Both the position numbers and the translations under genes were made by a program. Under the pieces are notes generated by a model. It was given only the letters and a program-made list of their open reading frames with translations, was not told where the DNA came from and made no database searches. From assembly GCA_014860115.1 (NCBI GenBank), contig JACZKK010000030.1, positions 1 to 46,484 of the forward strand: a stretch of DNA of 46,484 nucleotides, written 5' to 3'. The DNA comes from Ignavibacteriaceae bacterium. Lineage in GTDB: Bacteria; Bacteroidota; Ignavibacteria; Ignavibacteriales; Ignavibacteriaceae. Of the stretch, positions 31,300 through 43,400 are shown piece after piece. How positions within the stretch are numbered: the first letter of the stretch is position 1; each line of letters starts with the position of its first letter.

Positions 31300-32333
31300 A
31301 TTTTCTAAAAATCATATTATATCCTTTTATTCCTGTTTATGCATTCATAATCTTGATGCGCAATTTTCTGTTCGATAAAAATATTTTTAAAAACCGATCG
31401 GTTAATGCAAAAGTGTTTTCTGTGGGCAACATAACCTTTGGCGGATCAGGTAAAACTCCCGTTACCATTTATCTTACAAGTTTATTGATGCAGGAAGGAT
31501 ATAAGGTTGGAGTTTTAAGCAGAGGATATGGAAGAAAGTCAAAAGGATATGTTCTTGTTTATGATGGCAATAAATTTCAGAGTACAGTAGAAGAGTCGGG
31601 AGATGAAATTTATCATACTGTACTTGATTGTTCTGTTCCTGCAGCAGTTTCTGAAAACAGAGTTAAGGGGGCAGAAAGATTAATAATTGATACCGGTGTA
31701 AGCACAATTGTTCTGGATGATGCATTCCAGCATCGCTGGATCAAACGGGATGTTGATTTGATTGTTATCGATCAGCGGTTTTTAACTGAAGATCATTTCT
31801 TCATTAATAATCTTCTCCCAACAGGAGTGATGAGAGAACCATTCAGTTCGATCAAAAGAGCAAGTGCGGTAATCATCAACAGGAAATTTATGGAAAAGAA
31901 AGAAGTACCTGAAAATCTCAGAAAATATTTCGAGAGGAAACAGATTTTCACTGGTTATTACAAAGCTCTCAGCTTCTATGATTTAAAACACATTACTGAA
32001 CTGAGTCTTGAAGAATTTCAAGGTCAGAAAAGTCTTGTGGTTTCTGGAATTGCAACCCCTTTTTCGTTTCTTAATATTTTAAGGCAAACAAAAGTTGATA
32101 CCCAAAACAAGCTGATTTTCAAGGATCATAAAAAATACACTTACACAGATGTTCAAAGGATAAGACAGCTCTTTTATTCAACAAATTCACATTCCGTGGT
32201 AACAACTGAGAAGGATGCCGTCAAACTGACCAAATTTGCACGTGAGATGGATGACATCGACATCTATTATTTAAAAATAAAATTCTCTTTAGATGATGAA
32301 GAAGCCTTTAAAGGCTTTATCTTTGGGGTCTGA
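31296..32333 (+). CDS. lpxK: tetraacyldisaccharide 4'-kinase
   Basis: Phosphorylates the 4' position of the lipid A disaccharide. The 345-residue product begins with a membrane-associated helix (FLKIILYPFIPVYAFIILMRN) and has the Walker A VGNITFGGSGKTPVTIYL (GGSGKT at 49-54), VGVLSRGYGRKSKGY, GDEIYHT, VIVLDDAFQHRWIKRDVDLIVID and a late VVTTEKDAVKL. These are the LpxK markers. It starts inside an ATGA overlap with the LPLAT gene. The window therefore holds lpxB and lpxK but not lpxA, lpxC or lpxD. Confidence 0.95.
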   Translation: MNFLKIILYPFIPVYAFIILMRNFLFDKNIFKNRSVNAKVFSVGNITFGGSGKTPVTIYLTSLLMQEGYKVGVLSRGYGRKSKGYVLVYDGNKFQSTVEESGDEIYHTVLDCSVPAAVSENRVKGAERLIIDTGVSTIVLDDAFQHRWIKRDVDLIVIDQRFLTEDHFFINNLLPTGVMREPFSSIKRASAVIINRKFMEKKEVPENLRKYFERKQIFTGYYKALSFYDLKHITELSLEEFQGQKSLVVSGIATPFSFLNILRQTKVDTQNKLIFKDHKKYTYTDVQRIRQLFYSTNSHSVVTTEKDAVKLTKFAREMDDIDIYYLKIKFSLDDEEAFKGFIFGV

Positions 32334-32391
32334 AAATTTTCTATTTAGCACATATTTCAATAAATAATCTAATTTCGGAGGAAATATAAAA

Positions 32392-35142
32392 ATGCCCAGA
32401 AAATATGTATACTTTTTCGGAGGAAAGAAAGCCGAAGGAAAAGCGGAGATGAAATCACTACTTGGAGGCAAAGGCGCTAATCTTGCAGAAATGGTAAATA
32501 TTTCGTTGCCAGTTCCTGCAGGTTTTACTATAACTACTGAGGTTTGTACCTACTATTATGATAACAAAGAAAAATATCCAAAAGAATTAAAAGCACAGGT
32601 TCTTGCTGCACTTAATAAAGTGGAAAAGGAAATGGGTGCAAAGTTTGGCGATTCTGAAAATCCGTTGCTGCTTTCAGTAAGAAGCGGTGCCCGTGCATCC
32701 ATGCCGGGAATGATGGATACAATTCTAAATCTTGGTCTTAATGATGAAACTGTTCAAGCCTTAATCAGGAAAACGAATAACCCTAGATTTGCTTATGATT
32801 CGTACAGAAGATTTGTTCAGATGTATGGCGATGTGGTTCTTGGTTTGAAACCAGTTGACAAACACGATGAAGATCCTTTTGAAGTGATTCTTGATCAGAA
32901 AAAGCATCAGCATGGATTCAGATTAGACACGGAATTAACAGCAGATCACTTAAGAGAATTAGTTGAAGAATTTAAAATTGCGATCAGAGAAAAAACAGGT
33001 CACGACTTCCCATCAGATCCGATGGATCAGCTTTGGGGTGCAGTCAGTGCCGTTTTTGGTTCATGGATGAATGAAAGAGCAATCGTTTACAGAAAACTAA
33101 ATAACATTCCTGCAGATTGGGGAACAGCAGTAAATGTTCAATCAATGGTATTCGGAAACATGGGTGAAGATTCCGGTACCGGTGTTGCGTTTACCCGCGA
33201 TCCTGCAAGTGGAGAAAATATTTTTTATGGTGAGTATTTGTTTAATGCACAAGGAGAAGATGTTGTTGCAGGAACAAGAACTCCTCATCCGATATCTGAA
33301 TTAAAAAAAGAAGATCCGAAAATTTACAAACAGCTAGATGGCTTCAGAAAAATTCTGGAGAAACATTATAAAGAAATGATGGATATCGAATTCACAATTC
33401 AGCAGGGCAAGCTATGGATGCTTCAATGCCGTGTTGGAAAGAGAACGGGATTCGCCGCTATAAGGATGGCCGTTGATATGGTAAAGGAAAAATTAATTTC
33501 TAAAGAAGATGCGATCAGTCGAATAGAGCCTAACCAGTTGAATCAATTACTTAGACCAATCTTTGATCTAAAAGAAAAGAACAAAGCAATCTCAGAAGGA
33601 AAACTTCTTGCTAAAGGCTTGAATGCAGGTCCGGGTGCTGCTTCTGGTAAAGTTGCTTTAAGTGCACAGGATGCTGAAGAGATGGCGGCAAAGGGTGAAC
33701 CGGTAATTCTTGTCAGGATTGAAACTTCTCCTGAAGATATTAAAGGGATGAATGCTTCGGAAGGTATTTTAACTGCGCGTGGCGGAATGACATCTCACGC
33801 AGCCTTGGTTGCAAGACAAATGGGTAAAGTTTGTGTTGCCGGCTGCGGTGCTTTAAAAATTAATTATAAGGAAAGAACAATCGGTGTTGAAGGTAAAAAC
33901 GATATAGTTCGCGAGGGTGATTACATTTCAATTGATGGCTCGACCGGTGAAGTTATAAAAGGAAAACTTGAAACAAAACCATCTGAAGTAATTCAGGTTC
34001 TCATCTCGCAGACTATGCAGCCGAAAGAATCATCAGTTTATCAGACTTACTCTAGCCTGATGAAATGGGCAGACGAAATCAGAAGAATGAAAGTAAGAAC
34101 AAATGCTGACCAGCCGGACCAGGCGAAAAATGCAATTGCATTTGGTGCTGAAGGAATTGGTCTTTGCAGGACTGAACATATGTTCTTTGGCGGTGACAGA
34201 ATAACTTCAGTCAGAAAAATGATCGTTTCTGATACCGTTGAAGATAGAAAAGCTGCTCTGGCTGAACTTCTTCCATTACAGAGAGAGGACTTTGAAGGTA
34301 TATTCGAAGCAATGAAAGGAAGACCTGTTACTATCAGAACACTTGATCCACCGCTGCACGAATTTCTTCCTCATTCAGAAAAGGAAATTGCAGAACTGGC
34401 AAATGAACTAAGAATAGAAGTTTCAAAACTAAAAGCAAAGATTGAAAGTCTTCATGAGTTCAATCCTATGCTGGGTTTCAGAGGATGCAGACTCGGAGTA
34501 GTTTTCCCTGAAATTACCGAGATGCAGGCAAGGGCAGTAATTGAAGCAGCAGTTAATGTTGCAAAAAAAGGAATTCAAGTTAAGCCTGAGATCATGATTC
34601 CATTAGTTGGACACGTTAACGAATTCATTCTTCAGGAAGATATTGTTAGACGTGTTGCTAAAGATGTAATGAATGAAAAAGGAAAGAAGATCAGTTATCT
34701 CGTTGGAACCATGATAGAATTGCCGAGAGCTGCATTGACAGCAGATGAAATTGCTCACAGAGCAGAGTTTTTCAGCTACGGTACAAATGATCTTACTCAA
34801 ACTACGTTTGGATTATCAAGAGATGATGCGGGTAAATTCCTTCCCTTATATGTTCAGAATGATATTTTGCCGTCTGATCCGTTTGAGGCTCTCGATCAGA
34901 CAGGTGTGGGTCAACTTGTTGAAATGGGAACAAGAAAAGGAAGATCAGTCCGCAAAGATTTGAAAGTCGGTATCTGCGGTGAACACGGCGGTGAACCTTC
35001 TTCGGTTGAATTCTGCCACAGAACCGGACTCGATTATGTAAGTTGTTCTCCGTTCAGAGTTCCGATAGCAAGACTCGCTGCTGCACGAGCAGTTATAAAT
35101 GAAAAGAAGTTGAAGAAGTCGGCTTCAAAGAAAAAGAAATAA
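32392..35142 (+). CDS. ppdK: pyruvate, phosphate dikinase
   Basis: Interconverts pyruvate, ATP and phosphate with phosphoenolpyruvate, AMP and pyrophosphate; it can serve gluconeogenesis or PPi-dependent glycolysis. The 916-residue length and order are standard: N-terminal ATP-grasp domain ([11 protein letters not shown], then [23 protein letters not shown]), the phosphohistidine domain [22 protein letters not shown] with His469 as the carrier, and the PEP/pyruvate barrel ([32 protein letters not shown], and [16 protein letters not shown] with the catalytic Cys). A Lys-rich tail ends it. GGAGG at 32376-32381 precedes ATG 32392. No regulator gene of the DUF299 type is adjacent. Confidence 0.97.
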   Translation: MPRKYVYFFGGKKAEGKAEMKSLLGGKGANLAEMVNISLPVPAGFTITTEVCTYYYDNKEKYPKELKAQVLAALNKVEKEMGAKFGDSENPLLLSVRSGARASMPGMMDTILNLGLNDETVQALIRKTNNPRFAYDSYRRFVQMYGDVVLGLKPVDKHDEDPFEVILDQKKHQHGFRLDTELTADHLRELVEEFKIAIREKTGHDFPSDPMDQLWGAVSAVFGSWMNERAIVYRKLNNIPADWGTAVNVQSMVFGNMGEDSGTGVAFTRDPASGENIFYGEYLFNAQGEDVVAGTRTPHPISELKKEDPKIYKQLDGFRKILEKHYKEMMDIEFTIQQGKLWMLQCRVGKRTGFAAIRMAVDMVKEKLISKEDAISRIEPNQLNQLLRPIFDLKEKNKAISEGKLLAKGLNAGPGAASGKVALSAQDAEEMAAKGEPVILVRIETSPEDIKGMNASEGILTARGGMTSHAALVARQMGKVCVAGCGALKINYKERTIGVEGKNDIVREGDYISIDGSTGEVIKGKLETKPSEVIQVLISQTMQPKESSVYQTYSSLMKWADEIRRMKVRTNADQPDQAKNAIAFGAEGIGLCRTEHMFFGGDRITSVRKMIVSDTVEDRKAALAELLPLQREDFEGIFEAMKGRPVTIRTLDPPLHEFLPHSEKEIAELANELRIEVSKLKAKIESLHEFNPMLGFRGCRLGVVFPEITEMQARAVIEAAVNVAKKGIQVKPEIMIPLVGHVNEFILQEDIVRRVAKDVMNEKGKKISYLVGTMIELPRAALTADEIAHRAEFFSYGTNDLTQTTFGLSRDDAGKFLPLYVQNDILPSDPFEALDQTGVGQLVEMGTRKGRSVRKDLKVGICGEHGGEPSSVEFCHRTGLDYVSCSPFRVPIARLAAARAVINEKKLKKSASKKKK

Positions 35143-35178
35143 ATATAAGATAGGATTGTTCTTAATGACGGTATTCAC

Positions 35179-35265
35179 GTCATTCCTGTGAAAACAGGAA
35201 TCCAGTCACAAATAAAGAATGGATTCCCACCGCCTTGCCGTCAGGCAGGCTTTCGTGGGAATGAC
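35179..35265. repeat. palindromic intergenic repeat, copy 2
   Basis: Outer arms GTCATTCC (35179-35186) and GGAATGAC (35258-35265) enclose an inner hairpin ATTCCTGT-GAAA-ACAGGAAT (35182-35201) and a GC-rich palindromic part (GCCTTGCCGTCAGGCAGGC). It shares outer arms with the elements at 8277 and 46377. It occupies most of the ppdK-queA gap. Confidence 0.7.
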
Positions 35266-35329
35266 AACCCAAAGCATAATGGTCTAAAGACGCCCTGTTA
35301 GTAAAAATAATTATAAAGGATAAAGAAGG

Positions 35330-36364
35330 ATGAAGCTTTCAGATTTCAGTTACAATCTGCCCAAAACATCAATTGCAAAATATCCCGTCTCACCAAGGGA
35401 TAAATCAAAACTGCTGGTCTTAAACAGAGAAACACAGGAGATGGAATCAAAACGTTTCACTCATGTAGTTGACTACATGTCCAAGGGTGATATTCTGGTT
35501 GTGAACGAAACCCGTGTATTCCAGGCAAGGTTATTCGGAAAAAAGGAAAAGACTCACGCTAAAATTGAGGTCTTCCTTTTGAGAGAACTTAACTCAGAAG
35601 ATGGTATCTGGGATGTGATTGTAGACCCCGCAAGAAAAGTAAGAATAGGAAACAAAATATATTTTAATGATAAGCTTTGGTGTGAAGTAATTGATAACAC
35701 AACTTCCCGCGGAAGAACTATCAGGTTTAACCAGTCGGGAAATATTTTTAAAGCTGTGGAAAAAATCGGACAGACTCCTCTTCCTCCATACATCAAAAGA
35801 GAAGCAGAGGCGTCGGATAAGGAAGACTATCAGACAGTCTTTGCAAGAGTTGATGGCGCAGTTGCAGCTCCAACTGCAGGGCTTCATTTTACAAAACAGC
35901 TTCTGCAAAAAATTCAGAAGAAGGGTGTTACAATTGTTCCGGTTGTTTTGCATATCGGACTCGGCACTTTCAGACCTGTGGAAGTGGAAGATTTGACCAA
36001 GCATAAAATGGATTCGGAGTTCTTCGAGATTCCGACTAAGTCTGCTGAGATAATTAACAAAGCTATGCATGACAAGCATAATATTTTTGTGGTCGGTACA
36101 AGTGCCTGCCGTGCACTTGAAACAAGCACGACTGCGGACGGCTTTGTAAAACAAAACCGCGGCTGGACAGATAAATTTATTTATCCTCCTTACGATTTTA
36201 AGATTACCAAAAAACTTATTACAAATTTTCATGTTCCGGAATCAACATTGTTAATGCTCGTATCTGCATTTGCTGGCAACGACCTGGTGCTTAAAGGATA
36301 TAAAAAAGCTCTGAAAGAAAAATATCGATTTCTCAGTTACGGCGATGCAATGTTAATAATTTGA
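35330..36364 (+). CDS. queA: S-adenosylmethionine:tRNA ribosyltransferase-isomerase
   Basis: Transfers and rearranges the ribosyl part of SAM onto preQ1 in tRNA to form epoxyqueuosine. The 344-residue product shows the QueA pattern: SDFSYNLPKTSIAKYPVSPRDKSKLLVL, VDYMSKGDILVVNETRVFQARLFG, EKIGQTPLPPYIKRE, YQTVFARVDGAVAAPTAGLHFT, VLHIGLGTFRPVEVEDLTKHKMDSE and NFHVPESTLLMLVSAFAG. It acts after queC and queF, which lie 15 kb away on the other strand. ATG 35330 follows AAAGGA. It is bounded by two intergenic repeats and looks monocistronic or co-transcribed only with ispD. Confidence 0.96.
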   Translation: MKLSDFSYNLPKTSIAKYPVSPRDKSKLLVLNRETQEMESKRFTHVVDYMSKGDILVVNETRVFQARLFGKKEKTHAKIEVFLLRELNSEDGIWDVIVDPARKVRIGNKIYFNDKLWCEVIDNTTSRGRTIRFNQSGNIFKAVEKIGQTPLPPYIKREAEASDKEDYQTVFARVDGAVAAPTAGLHFTKQLLQKIQKKGVTIVPVVLHIGLGTFRPVEVEDLTKHKMDSEFFEIPTKSAEIINKAMHDKHNIFVVGTSACRALETSTTADGFVKQNRGWTDKFIYPPYDFKITKKLITNFHVPESTLLMLVSAFAGNDLVLKGYKKALKEKYRFLSYGDAMLII

Positions 36365-36474
36365 TTGAATGATTCGATAATTGACAGATTGATTGAGTGA
36401 AAACTATATGAAAGTAATAAGTCGAATATACTACCGTAATTCTCTTCAATCATTCAATCAAACAATCAATCAAT
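36361..36474. repeat. inverted repeat between queA and ispD
   Basis: TTGATTGAATGATT (36361-36374, overlapping the queA stop region) faces AATCATTCAATCAA (36448-36461), a perfect 14-bp pair. A second, shorter pair, GATTGATTGA / TCAATCAATC, lies next to it. The element fills the 126-base gap and could fold into a long hairpin. Confidence 0.65.
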
Positions 36475-36490
36475 CGGGCGGATTTTTTAC

Positions 36491-37174
36491 GTGAGAGTAT
36501 TTGCAATCATTCCTGCCGGAGGAAAAGGAAAAAGGGGAGGTACTGAAACACCAAAGCAGTACCTCAAATTCCAGGGCAAGGAATTGATAGCATACGCAAT
36601 AGAAGTATTCCAGAAGAATAATCTTGTTGATGAAATAATCATTTCTGCTGAGCCAGAATATTTTTCATTACTTGAAGAGATTAAACAGAAATTTCACCTC
36701 ACCAAAATTTCTAAAATTGTTGAAGGCGGAATAGAAAGACAGGATTCTGTTTACAATTCACTTAAAGCAATTAAAGTGAATGATGATGATTTAGTTGCTG
36801 TCCACGATGCAGCACGACCATTACTTCCCAATGATATTTTAACCAAAGCAATAAACACAGCAAAAGAAAAAGGAAATGCACTTGTCTGTCTGAAAGCAAG
36901 AGATACTCTTTTAAAAGGAGGTCATATTGTAAAAGAATATGTTGACCGATCAGAAATCTACTATGTGCAGACTCCACAGATTTTTAAGTACGGTGATTTG
37001 ATGAAAGCAATGAAGAAAGCTTATGAAAAAAATTTTATTGGAACTGATGAATCAATGCTTGTTAAAGCACTCGGTTTTGATATAAATATTGTTGAAGGCT
37101 CAATGCTCAACTTTAAGATTACAACTTCGACTGATATTGAGATGTTCGAAAAACTGACCCACCAGAACCAATAA
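36491..37174 (+). CDS. ispD: 2-C-methyl-D-erythritol 4-phosphate cytidylyltransferase
   Basis: Third step of the non-mevalonate isoprenoid pathway: makes CDP-methylerythritol from MEP and CTP. The 227-residue product starts FAIIPAGGKGKRGGTETPKQYLKFQGKEL, the nucleotide-binding loop of IspD, and continues with VEGGIERQDSVYNSLKAI, VAVHDAARPLLP, YVQTPQIFKYGDLMKAMKKA, GTDESMLVKALG and FKITTSTDIEMFE. Start is GTG 36491, the residue pattern MRVFAIIPAGG being the usual N terminus. ispF, often fused or adjacent, is not in the window. Confidence 0.95.
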   Translation: MRVFAIIPAGGKGKRGGTETPKQYLKFQGKELIAYAIEVFQKNNLVDEIIISAEPEYFSLLEEIKQKFHLTKISKIVEGGIERQDSVYNSLKAIKVNDDDLVAVHDAARPLLPNDILTKAINTAKEKGNALVCLKARDTLLKGGHIVKEYVDRSEIYYVQTPQIFKYGDLMKAMKKAYEKNFIGTDESMLVKALGFDINIVEGSMLNFKITTSTDIEMFEKLTHQNQ

Positions 37175-37186
37175 TTTTCATTGCAA

Positions 37187-37243
37187 CTTGGTGTCTTTTA
37201 GTCTTCGTGGCGACACAATTTTTTTTGCCACTAGTGTACCAAG
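37187..37243. repeat. imperfect palindromic intergenic repeat (GTGGC...GCCAC type)
   Basis: CTTGGTGTCTTTTAGTC...GTGGC (37187-37211) faces GCCACTAGTGTACCAAG (37227-37243), with an internal T run. The ends resemble the element at 14414-14477. The remaining 160 bases up to the next gene show no clear promoter match. Confidence 0.5.
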
Positions 37244-37403
37244 CCACAAAGAATAACAATAAACTAATCTTTACGCCAAATCTGTCTCATTTCACTTCTC
37301 TTATCATTAAATTTCTTTCAACAATAAAATAATTTCAGGAACCTAATGACTTCCTGTAAGTAAAACTACCAGTTAAATTAATTGAATTGGGAGTATTATA
37401 ATT

Positions 37404-40400
37404 ATGAAAAAATTAAAGGTAACCGCGATGAAAAACAGATATCTTCTATTGCTTGTCTTTCCATTAACTTTTCTATTACTTGCTTTTTCAAGCTTAATCC
37501 CGGGAGTTAATATGTTTGATTCTGATGATGAATTCACTTATCAATTTAAAGATGATTACAAATCTGCCTGGAAAACTGTTGATTCGCTCGAACAGCAAGG
37601 ACTTACCCGTTCAGCACTGGAAGTTGTTGAAGAAATTTATAAAGCTGCGAAAAAGGATAACAACCAACCTCAGTTCATCAAATCTGTTTTTTATAAATTG
37701 AAATATGGCAACTACATTGAAGAAGACAGCCACGTTAAAATCGTTCAAGATGTGAAAGCAGAAATAGATACAGCATCATTTCCTGCAAATGCAATTCTCG
37801 AATCAATTCTTGCAAACGTTTACTGGCAATATTATCAGAACAACAGATGGAGATTTCAGCAAAGAACCGAAACGGTGAATTTTGATAATGAGGATTTTCA
37901 AACGTGGGATCTTCCGAGACTGATCAGAGAGATTGTGAAATATTATCAGGCATCACTTGAACAGAGTGACAAGCTAAAAAAAATTCCGCTGAAAGAGTTT
38001 GAAGATATTCTTGTCTATGGTAATACTGAGCATACTTATCTCCGTCCGACATTGTATGACTTGCTTGCACACCAGGCACTTGCTTTTTTTGTTAATGATG
38101 AAGCATCTGTTACCCAGCCTGTTTACAAGTTTGAATTAAAAAGCGAAGAAGATTTTTACCCTGCAGATGATTTTGTTGAAATAAATTATACAACAAAAGA
38201 TTCACTCTCACTTAAATTTTATGCAATTCAGCTTTACCAGCAGTTAATTGCTTTCCATCTCGATGATAAAGAAAAAGATGCATTGATAGATGTTGATCTT
38301 GCACGATTGAACTTTGTTAGAAGTGAAAGTGTAAATTCTCTAAAAGACAGTTTGTATCTCAATGCAATTGTAGAAATGGAAAATCAATTCAAGGATGTTC
38401 CTTATTCTTCTCTCATTTCATTCAATATTGCACAATATCATTATAATGAAGGTGCGAAATACGATCCGAACGGTTCAGATAATTACAAATGGGAAATTAA
38501 AAAAGCACTTGAGATTTGTAATTCGACAATAGAAAAATATCCCGATACTTTTGGTGCGGGTGAATGCAGATGGCTTCAGAATACAATACTTCAGAAAAGT
38601 TTAAGTGTTCAAACTGAGTATGGAAATCTTCCTGATCAACCATTCCGTTCTTTAATTACCTACAAGAATGTAAAGAAAATTTATTTGAGAATAATTCCCT
38701 GGCAGGAATCATTCGATCAAACAAAAAACCGGTTGGATCAACAAAAGCTCTATCAACGGTATGCTTCACAAAAACCAATACAGGAATGGTCAGTTGATCT
38801 ACCTGATGATAAAGATTATCAGCAGCACAGCGTTGAAATAAAAATGCCGGTATTAGGTTTTGGTCAATATCTGATACTTGTCGGAACAGATTCTGAATTC
38901 TCTTATGTAAAAAATGCAGTTGGTTACAGCAGAACATGGATTACAAATATCAGTTACATCAGGAAAGAAACCGGTGAGAACAAAGTTTTGTTTTATGCAC
39001 TTGATAGAAAATCAGGCAATCCTTATTCAAATATTAACGTTGAAGTGTATGGACAAAAATATGTTCCCGACGAAAGAGAATATCAGTTCTTCAAACTAAA
39101 AACCGGGAAAACAGATGGTGATGGCGGATTTGAGTTTAAGAAAGATGATAATCAGTATAACACCTACAAAGTTGTTTTCATAAATGGCAAAGACAAGTTC
39201 GAATCGCAGAATTTTTATTCTTACAATTACCAGGAAAGAATTGAAAAACGAAACACCACTTTCTTTTATCTCGACAGAGCAATTTACAGACCAGGACAAA
39301 TTGTTTACTTCAAGGGATTGATGATTAATACCGATGGTAAAAAAGATCATAAAGTAATTACTAACCAAACCACAACTGTTACTTTTTTGGATGCCAACTA
39401 TCAGAAGATAACCGATGCGACTTTCACAACAAACGAATATGGAACATTCAACGGGAAGTTTACAATTCCGTTTGGAAAGATTGGCGGGCAGTATATGATC
39501 TCCAACGAGAACGGTTCTCAATACTTCAGAGTTGAAGAATACAAGCGTCCAAAATTTGAAGTGAAATTCGAGCCGGTAAAAGGAAGCTATTCGTTAAATG
39601 ATAAAGTCACAGTTGAGGGATTTGCAAAAACTTATTCCGGTGCCAATCTGAATGATGTTGATGTGAAATACAGAGTTGTGCGGACTGTTTACTTTCCATA
39701 TTACGATTACAGATGGAGATGGTATTACAACTGGTTCTGGGGAAGATACAATGAAATGGAAATCACGAACGGAGTTACAAGCACTGATAAAGAAGGAAAA
39801 TTCAAAGTTGAGTTTGATTTGGTTCCCGATCTTTCAATGCTGAAAGAAACAAAACCGGTTTTCAGCTATACTGTTTATGCCGATGTAATCGATGTAACAG
39901 GAGAAACTCATTCTGCACAAACTTATGTGAGTGCTGGTTATGTTGCATTGGTTGCAGACATTAATCTTCCTGAAATAATAAAAAGTGATTCAATAGTTCG
40001 TTACCAGGTTTCGACAACAAATTTGAATGGTCAGTTTGAGCCTGCACCAATTTCAATTGAAGTTTATCGTTTGAAAAATCCTGATAGAATTTTCAGAAAC
40101 AGATTGTGGACTAAGCCGGATAAATTTCTTATGACCAGAGAAGAATTCTATAAAAATTTTACAAATGATATTTACGACGAAGAGAATGAATATTTCAACT
40201 GGGAAAAAGAAAGAAAAGAATTCACGACCAGCTTTACCACAGTTGACAGTTCTTATATAACCTTTAAAGATCTACCTGAATGGCAGCCCGGAAAGTATGT
40301 CCTCATTCTTAAAACAAAAGATAAAAACGGAACTCCCGTTGAGCTGATAAAATATTTCACTTTGTTCGATCCTGAATCTGACAAAACTCCTTTGAACGAA

Positions 40401-43400
40401 TCAAGCTGGGTTTATATGAATGAAAAAAGTTATGAACCCGGAGAGACAGTGACTCTATACATCGGTTCAGCAGAAAAAAATGTAAAAGCACTTTTTGAAT
40501 TAGAGTATGATGGAAAGATAATCAGGAAAGAATGGATTGAACTTGATAATGAACAAAAGAAAATTGAAATCCCTGTTAAAGAAGAACATCGTGGAAATCT
40601 TGTAGTTCATATTTCATCAATCGTAAATAATGAACCGAAAATTATTACAAAAGTTATTTCCGTTCCGTGGACAAACAAGCAGCTTAATATTTCATTTGAA
40701 ACATTTCGCAGCAAACTGCTTCCCGGTTCTAGCGAGGAATGGAAACTGAAAATTTCCGGACCAAACGGTGATGCAGTTGCAGCAGAACTTCTTGCTTCAA
40801 TGTATGATGCTTCGTTGGATGTATTCGCAGCAAATTACTGGGGATTTAATGTCCATCCATATTTCTACTCAAGATATAACTGGACGACTGATAACAATTT
40901 TCGAAGTATCAGTTCGAATTTCTATAACGAAGGATGGAACCAGTATGTGAACAGACCATATATGTATTATTCATACATCAACAACTTCGGATTTTATTTT
41001 TATGGGTATGGTTACTTGATGGATACAAGAGGTGGCAGATATGATATGATGCCCAAATCTGCTGTAAGTGATGAGCTTTCATTACAATCAGGAAATATGG
41101 TTGCAGAAACTGAATCCGCTGGTGTGAAAAAGAAAGAGACAGATGGGAAAAGCCAGAAAGATGGAAATGAATTACAAGGTGTTATACCAACTTCTCAACC
41201 AGAACAATCCTTCGAGGGAATTCCACTCAGAAAAAACCTGAATGAAACTGCATTCTTCTATCCTGAGTTAAGAACAAATGAGAAAGGTGAAATAATAATT
41301 TCATTCACCGTTCCCGAAGCATTAACCCGCTGGAAATTTATGGGCTTTGCTTTGACAAAAGATTTAAAGAGTGCAATAGTTTACAATGAAACCGTAACTC
41401 AGAAAGATCTGATGATAATGCCGAATCCTCCGAGGTTTTTAAGAGAAGGCGATGAAATTTATTTTACAGCAAAAGTCAGCAACCTTTCGGATAGTTCAAT
41501 AACTGGTTCTGCTACTCTGCAGTTGTTTGATGCATTCACTATGAAACCGGTCGATGCACTTTTTGAAAATACTGATAACGTAAAATCATTCTCTGCTGAA
41601 AAAGGAATGAGCGAAGGTTTGAGCTGGAGACTGAAAGTTCCTCTCGGTAAAGTTGATGCAATTGTTTATCGAGTAATTGCAACTTCAGGAAAACATTCTG
41701 ATGGTGAGGAGAATGCTCTTCCGATATTGATTAACAGAATGCTTGTTACCGAAACACTTCCGCTTCCTGTACGAGGAAACCAGACGAAGACATTCATTCT
41801 TAAAAAGCTGATGGAAAATAATTCAACTACTTTGCAGAATTATAATCTCACTCTCGAGTTCACTGCAAATCCAGCGTGGTATGCAATTCAGGCTTTGCCT
41901 TATATGATGGAATATCCGTACGAATGTATTGAGCAGGTGTTCAACAGATTTTATGCAAACAGCATCGCAACTCATATTGCTAACTCAAGTCCGAAAATCA
42001 AAAAAGTATTCGATAGCTGGAAAGAAGTTGATAAAGATGCGTTGCTTTCAAATCTTGAAAAGAACCAGGAATTGAAGTATGCATTGCTTGAAGAAACTCC
42101 GTGGGTTCTCGATGCTCAGGATGAAAGTGAAAGAAAACGAAGAGTCGGACTTCTGTTTGATCTTGTAAAAATGGCTGGCGAACTTGAACGTGCGGAAAAG
42201 AAAATGCAGGAAATGCAATACTCAAACGGCGGCTGGCCTTGGTTCCCGGGACTTCCTGAAAACCGTTTCATCACTCAATATATTGTTGTTGGAATGGGTC
42301 ATCTTGAACGGCTTGGAATAAAAGATATTCGTGAAAATGCAACAACGTGGGAAATGCTGCAGAAAGCAGTCATCTACACAGACGTAAGAATGTATGAAGA
42401 TTACGAGTGGATAAAGAAACATGGAACGCTTGATAAAAAGAATATCAGTTACATACAGGCACAATATCTTTACGGAAGAAGCTACTATCTCGATATTCCT
42501 GTCGATGATAAATACAAAGAAGCATTTGATTATTGGAAAGGACAGGCACAGAAGTATTGGCTGAGCAACAATAAGTATATGCAGGGAATGATTGCACTTG
42601 CACTTTACAGAATGTATGATGCGAAGACTGCAAAAGATATAATCAAATCGATAATTGAAAATGCTGTGTTCAACGATGAAATGGGAATGTATTTTAAAGA
42701 AGAATGGGGATGGTATTGGTATCAGGCACCGATTGAAACTCAAGCACTGCTGATTGAAGCTGTTGATGAAATTACAAAAGATCAGAAGTCAGTTGATGAA
42801 ATGAAAATCTGGCTGCTGAAACAAAAACAGGTTCAGGATTGGAAAACAACTAAAGCAACTGCTGAAGCTTGTTATTCACTTCTATTGAGAGGAAGCGATT
42901 GGCTTGCAGATACAAAAATGCCGGATATAAAAATTGGTGGACAGATGCTTGATCTCCTTAACAATCCCAAAATCCATATTGAAGCGGGAACAGGATATTT
43001 CAAAACTTCCTGGAAAGGTGAAGAGATAACTCCTGAAATGGGAGAAGTAACCGTAACTAATAATAATAATGTTGTTGCATGGGGTTCTCTCTACTGGCAG
43101 TATTACGAACAGCTTGATAAAATTACTCCGGCTGAAACTCCGTTGAAGATAAAGAAACAATTGTTCTTAGAATTAGATTCTCCAACTGGAAAGAAAATTA
43201 CTCCGGTTACCGAAGATACAAAACTGAAACCGGGTGATCTGGTAAAAGTAAGAATTGAAATCCGTGTTGACCGTGATATGGAATTCGTTCATATGAAAGA
43301 TATGCGAGCAGCAGGATTTGAACCGATAAATGTTCTCTCACAGCTCAAATACCAGGATGGTTTGTGGTATTACGAAAACACGCGTGATGCTGCAACAAAT

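Noticed and set aside
35594-36232. 212-residue minus-strand open frame
   Set aside because: Lies entirely antisense to queA, has no family resemblance and no ribosome-binding site.
42222-42743. 173-residue minus-strand open frame
   Set aside because: Antisense to the alpha-2-macroglobulin coding sequence; composition follows from the sense codons.
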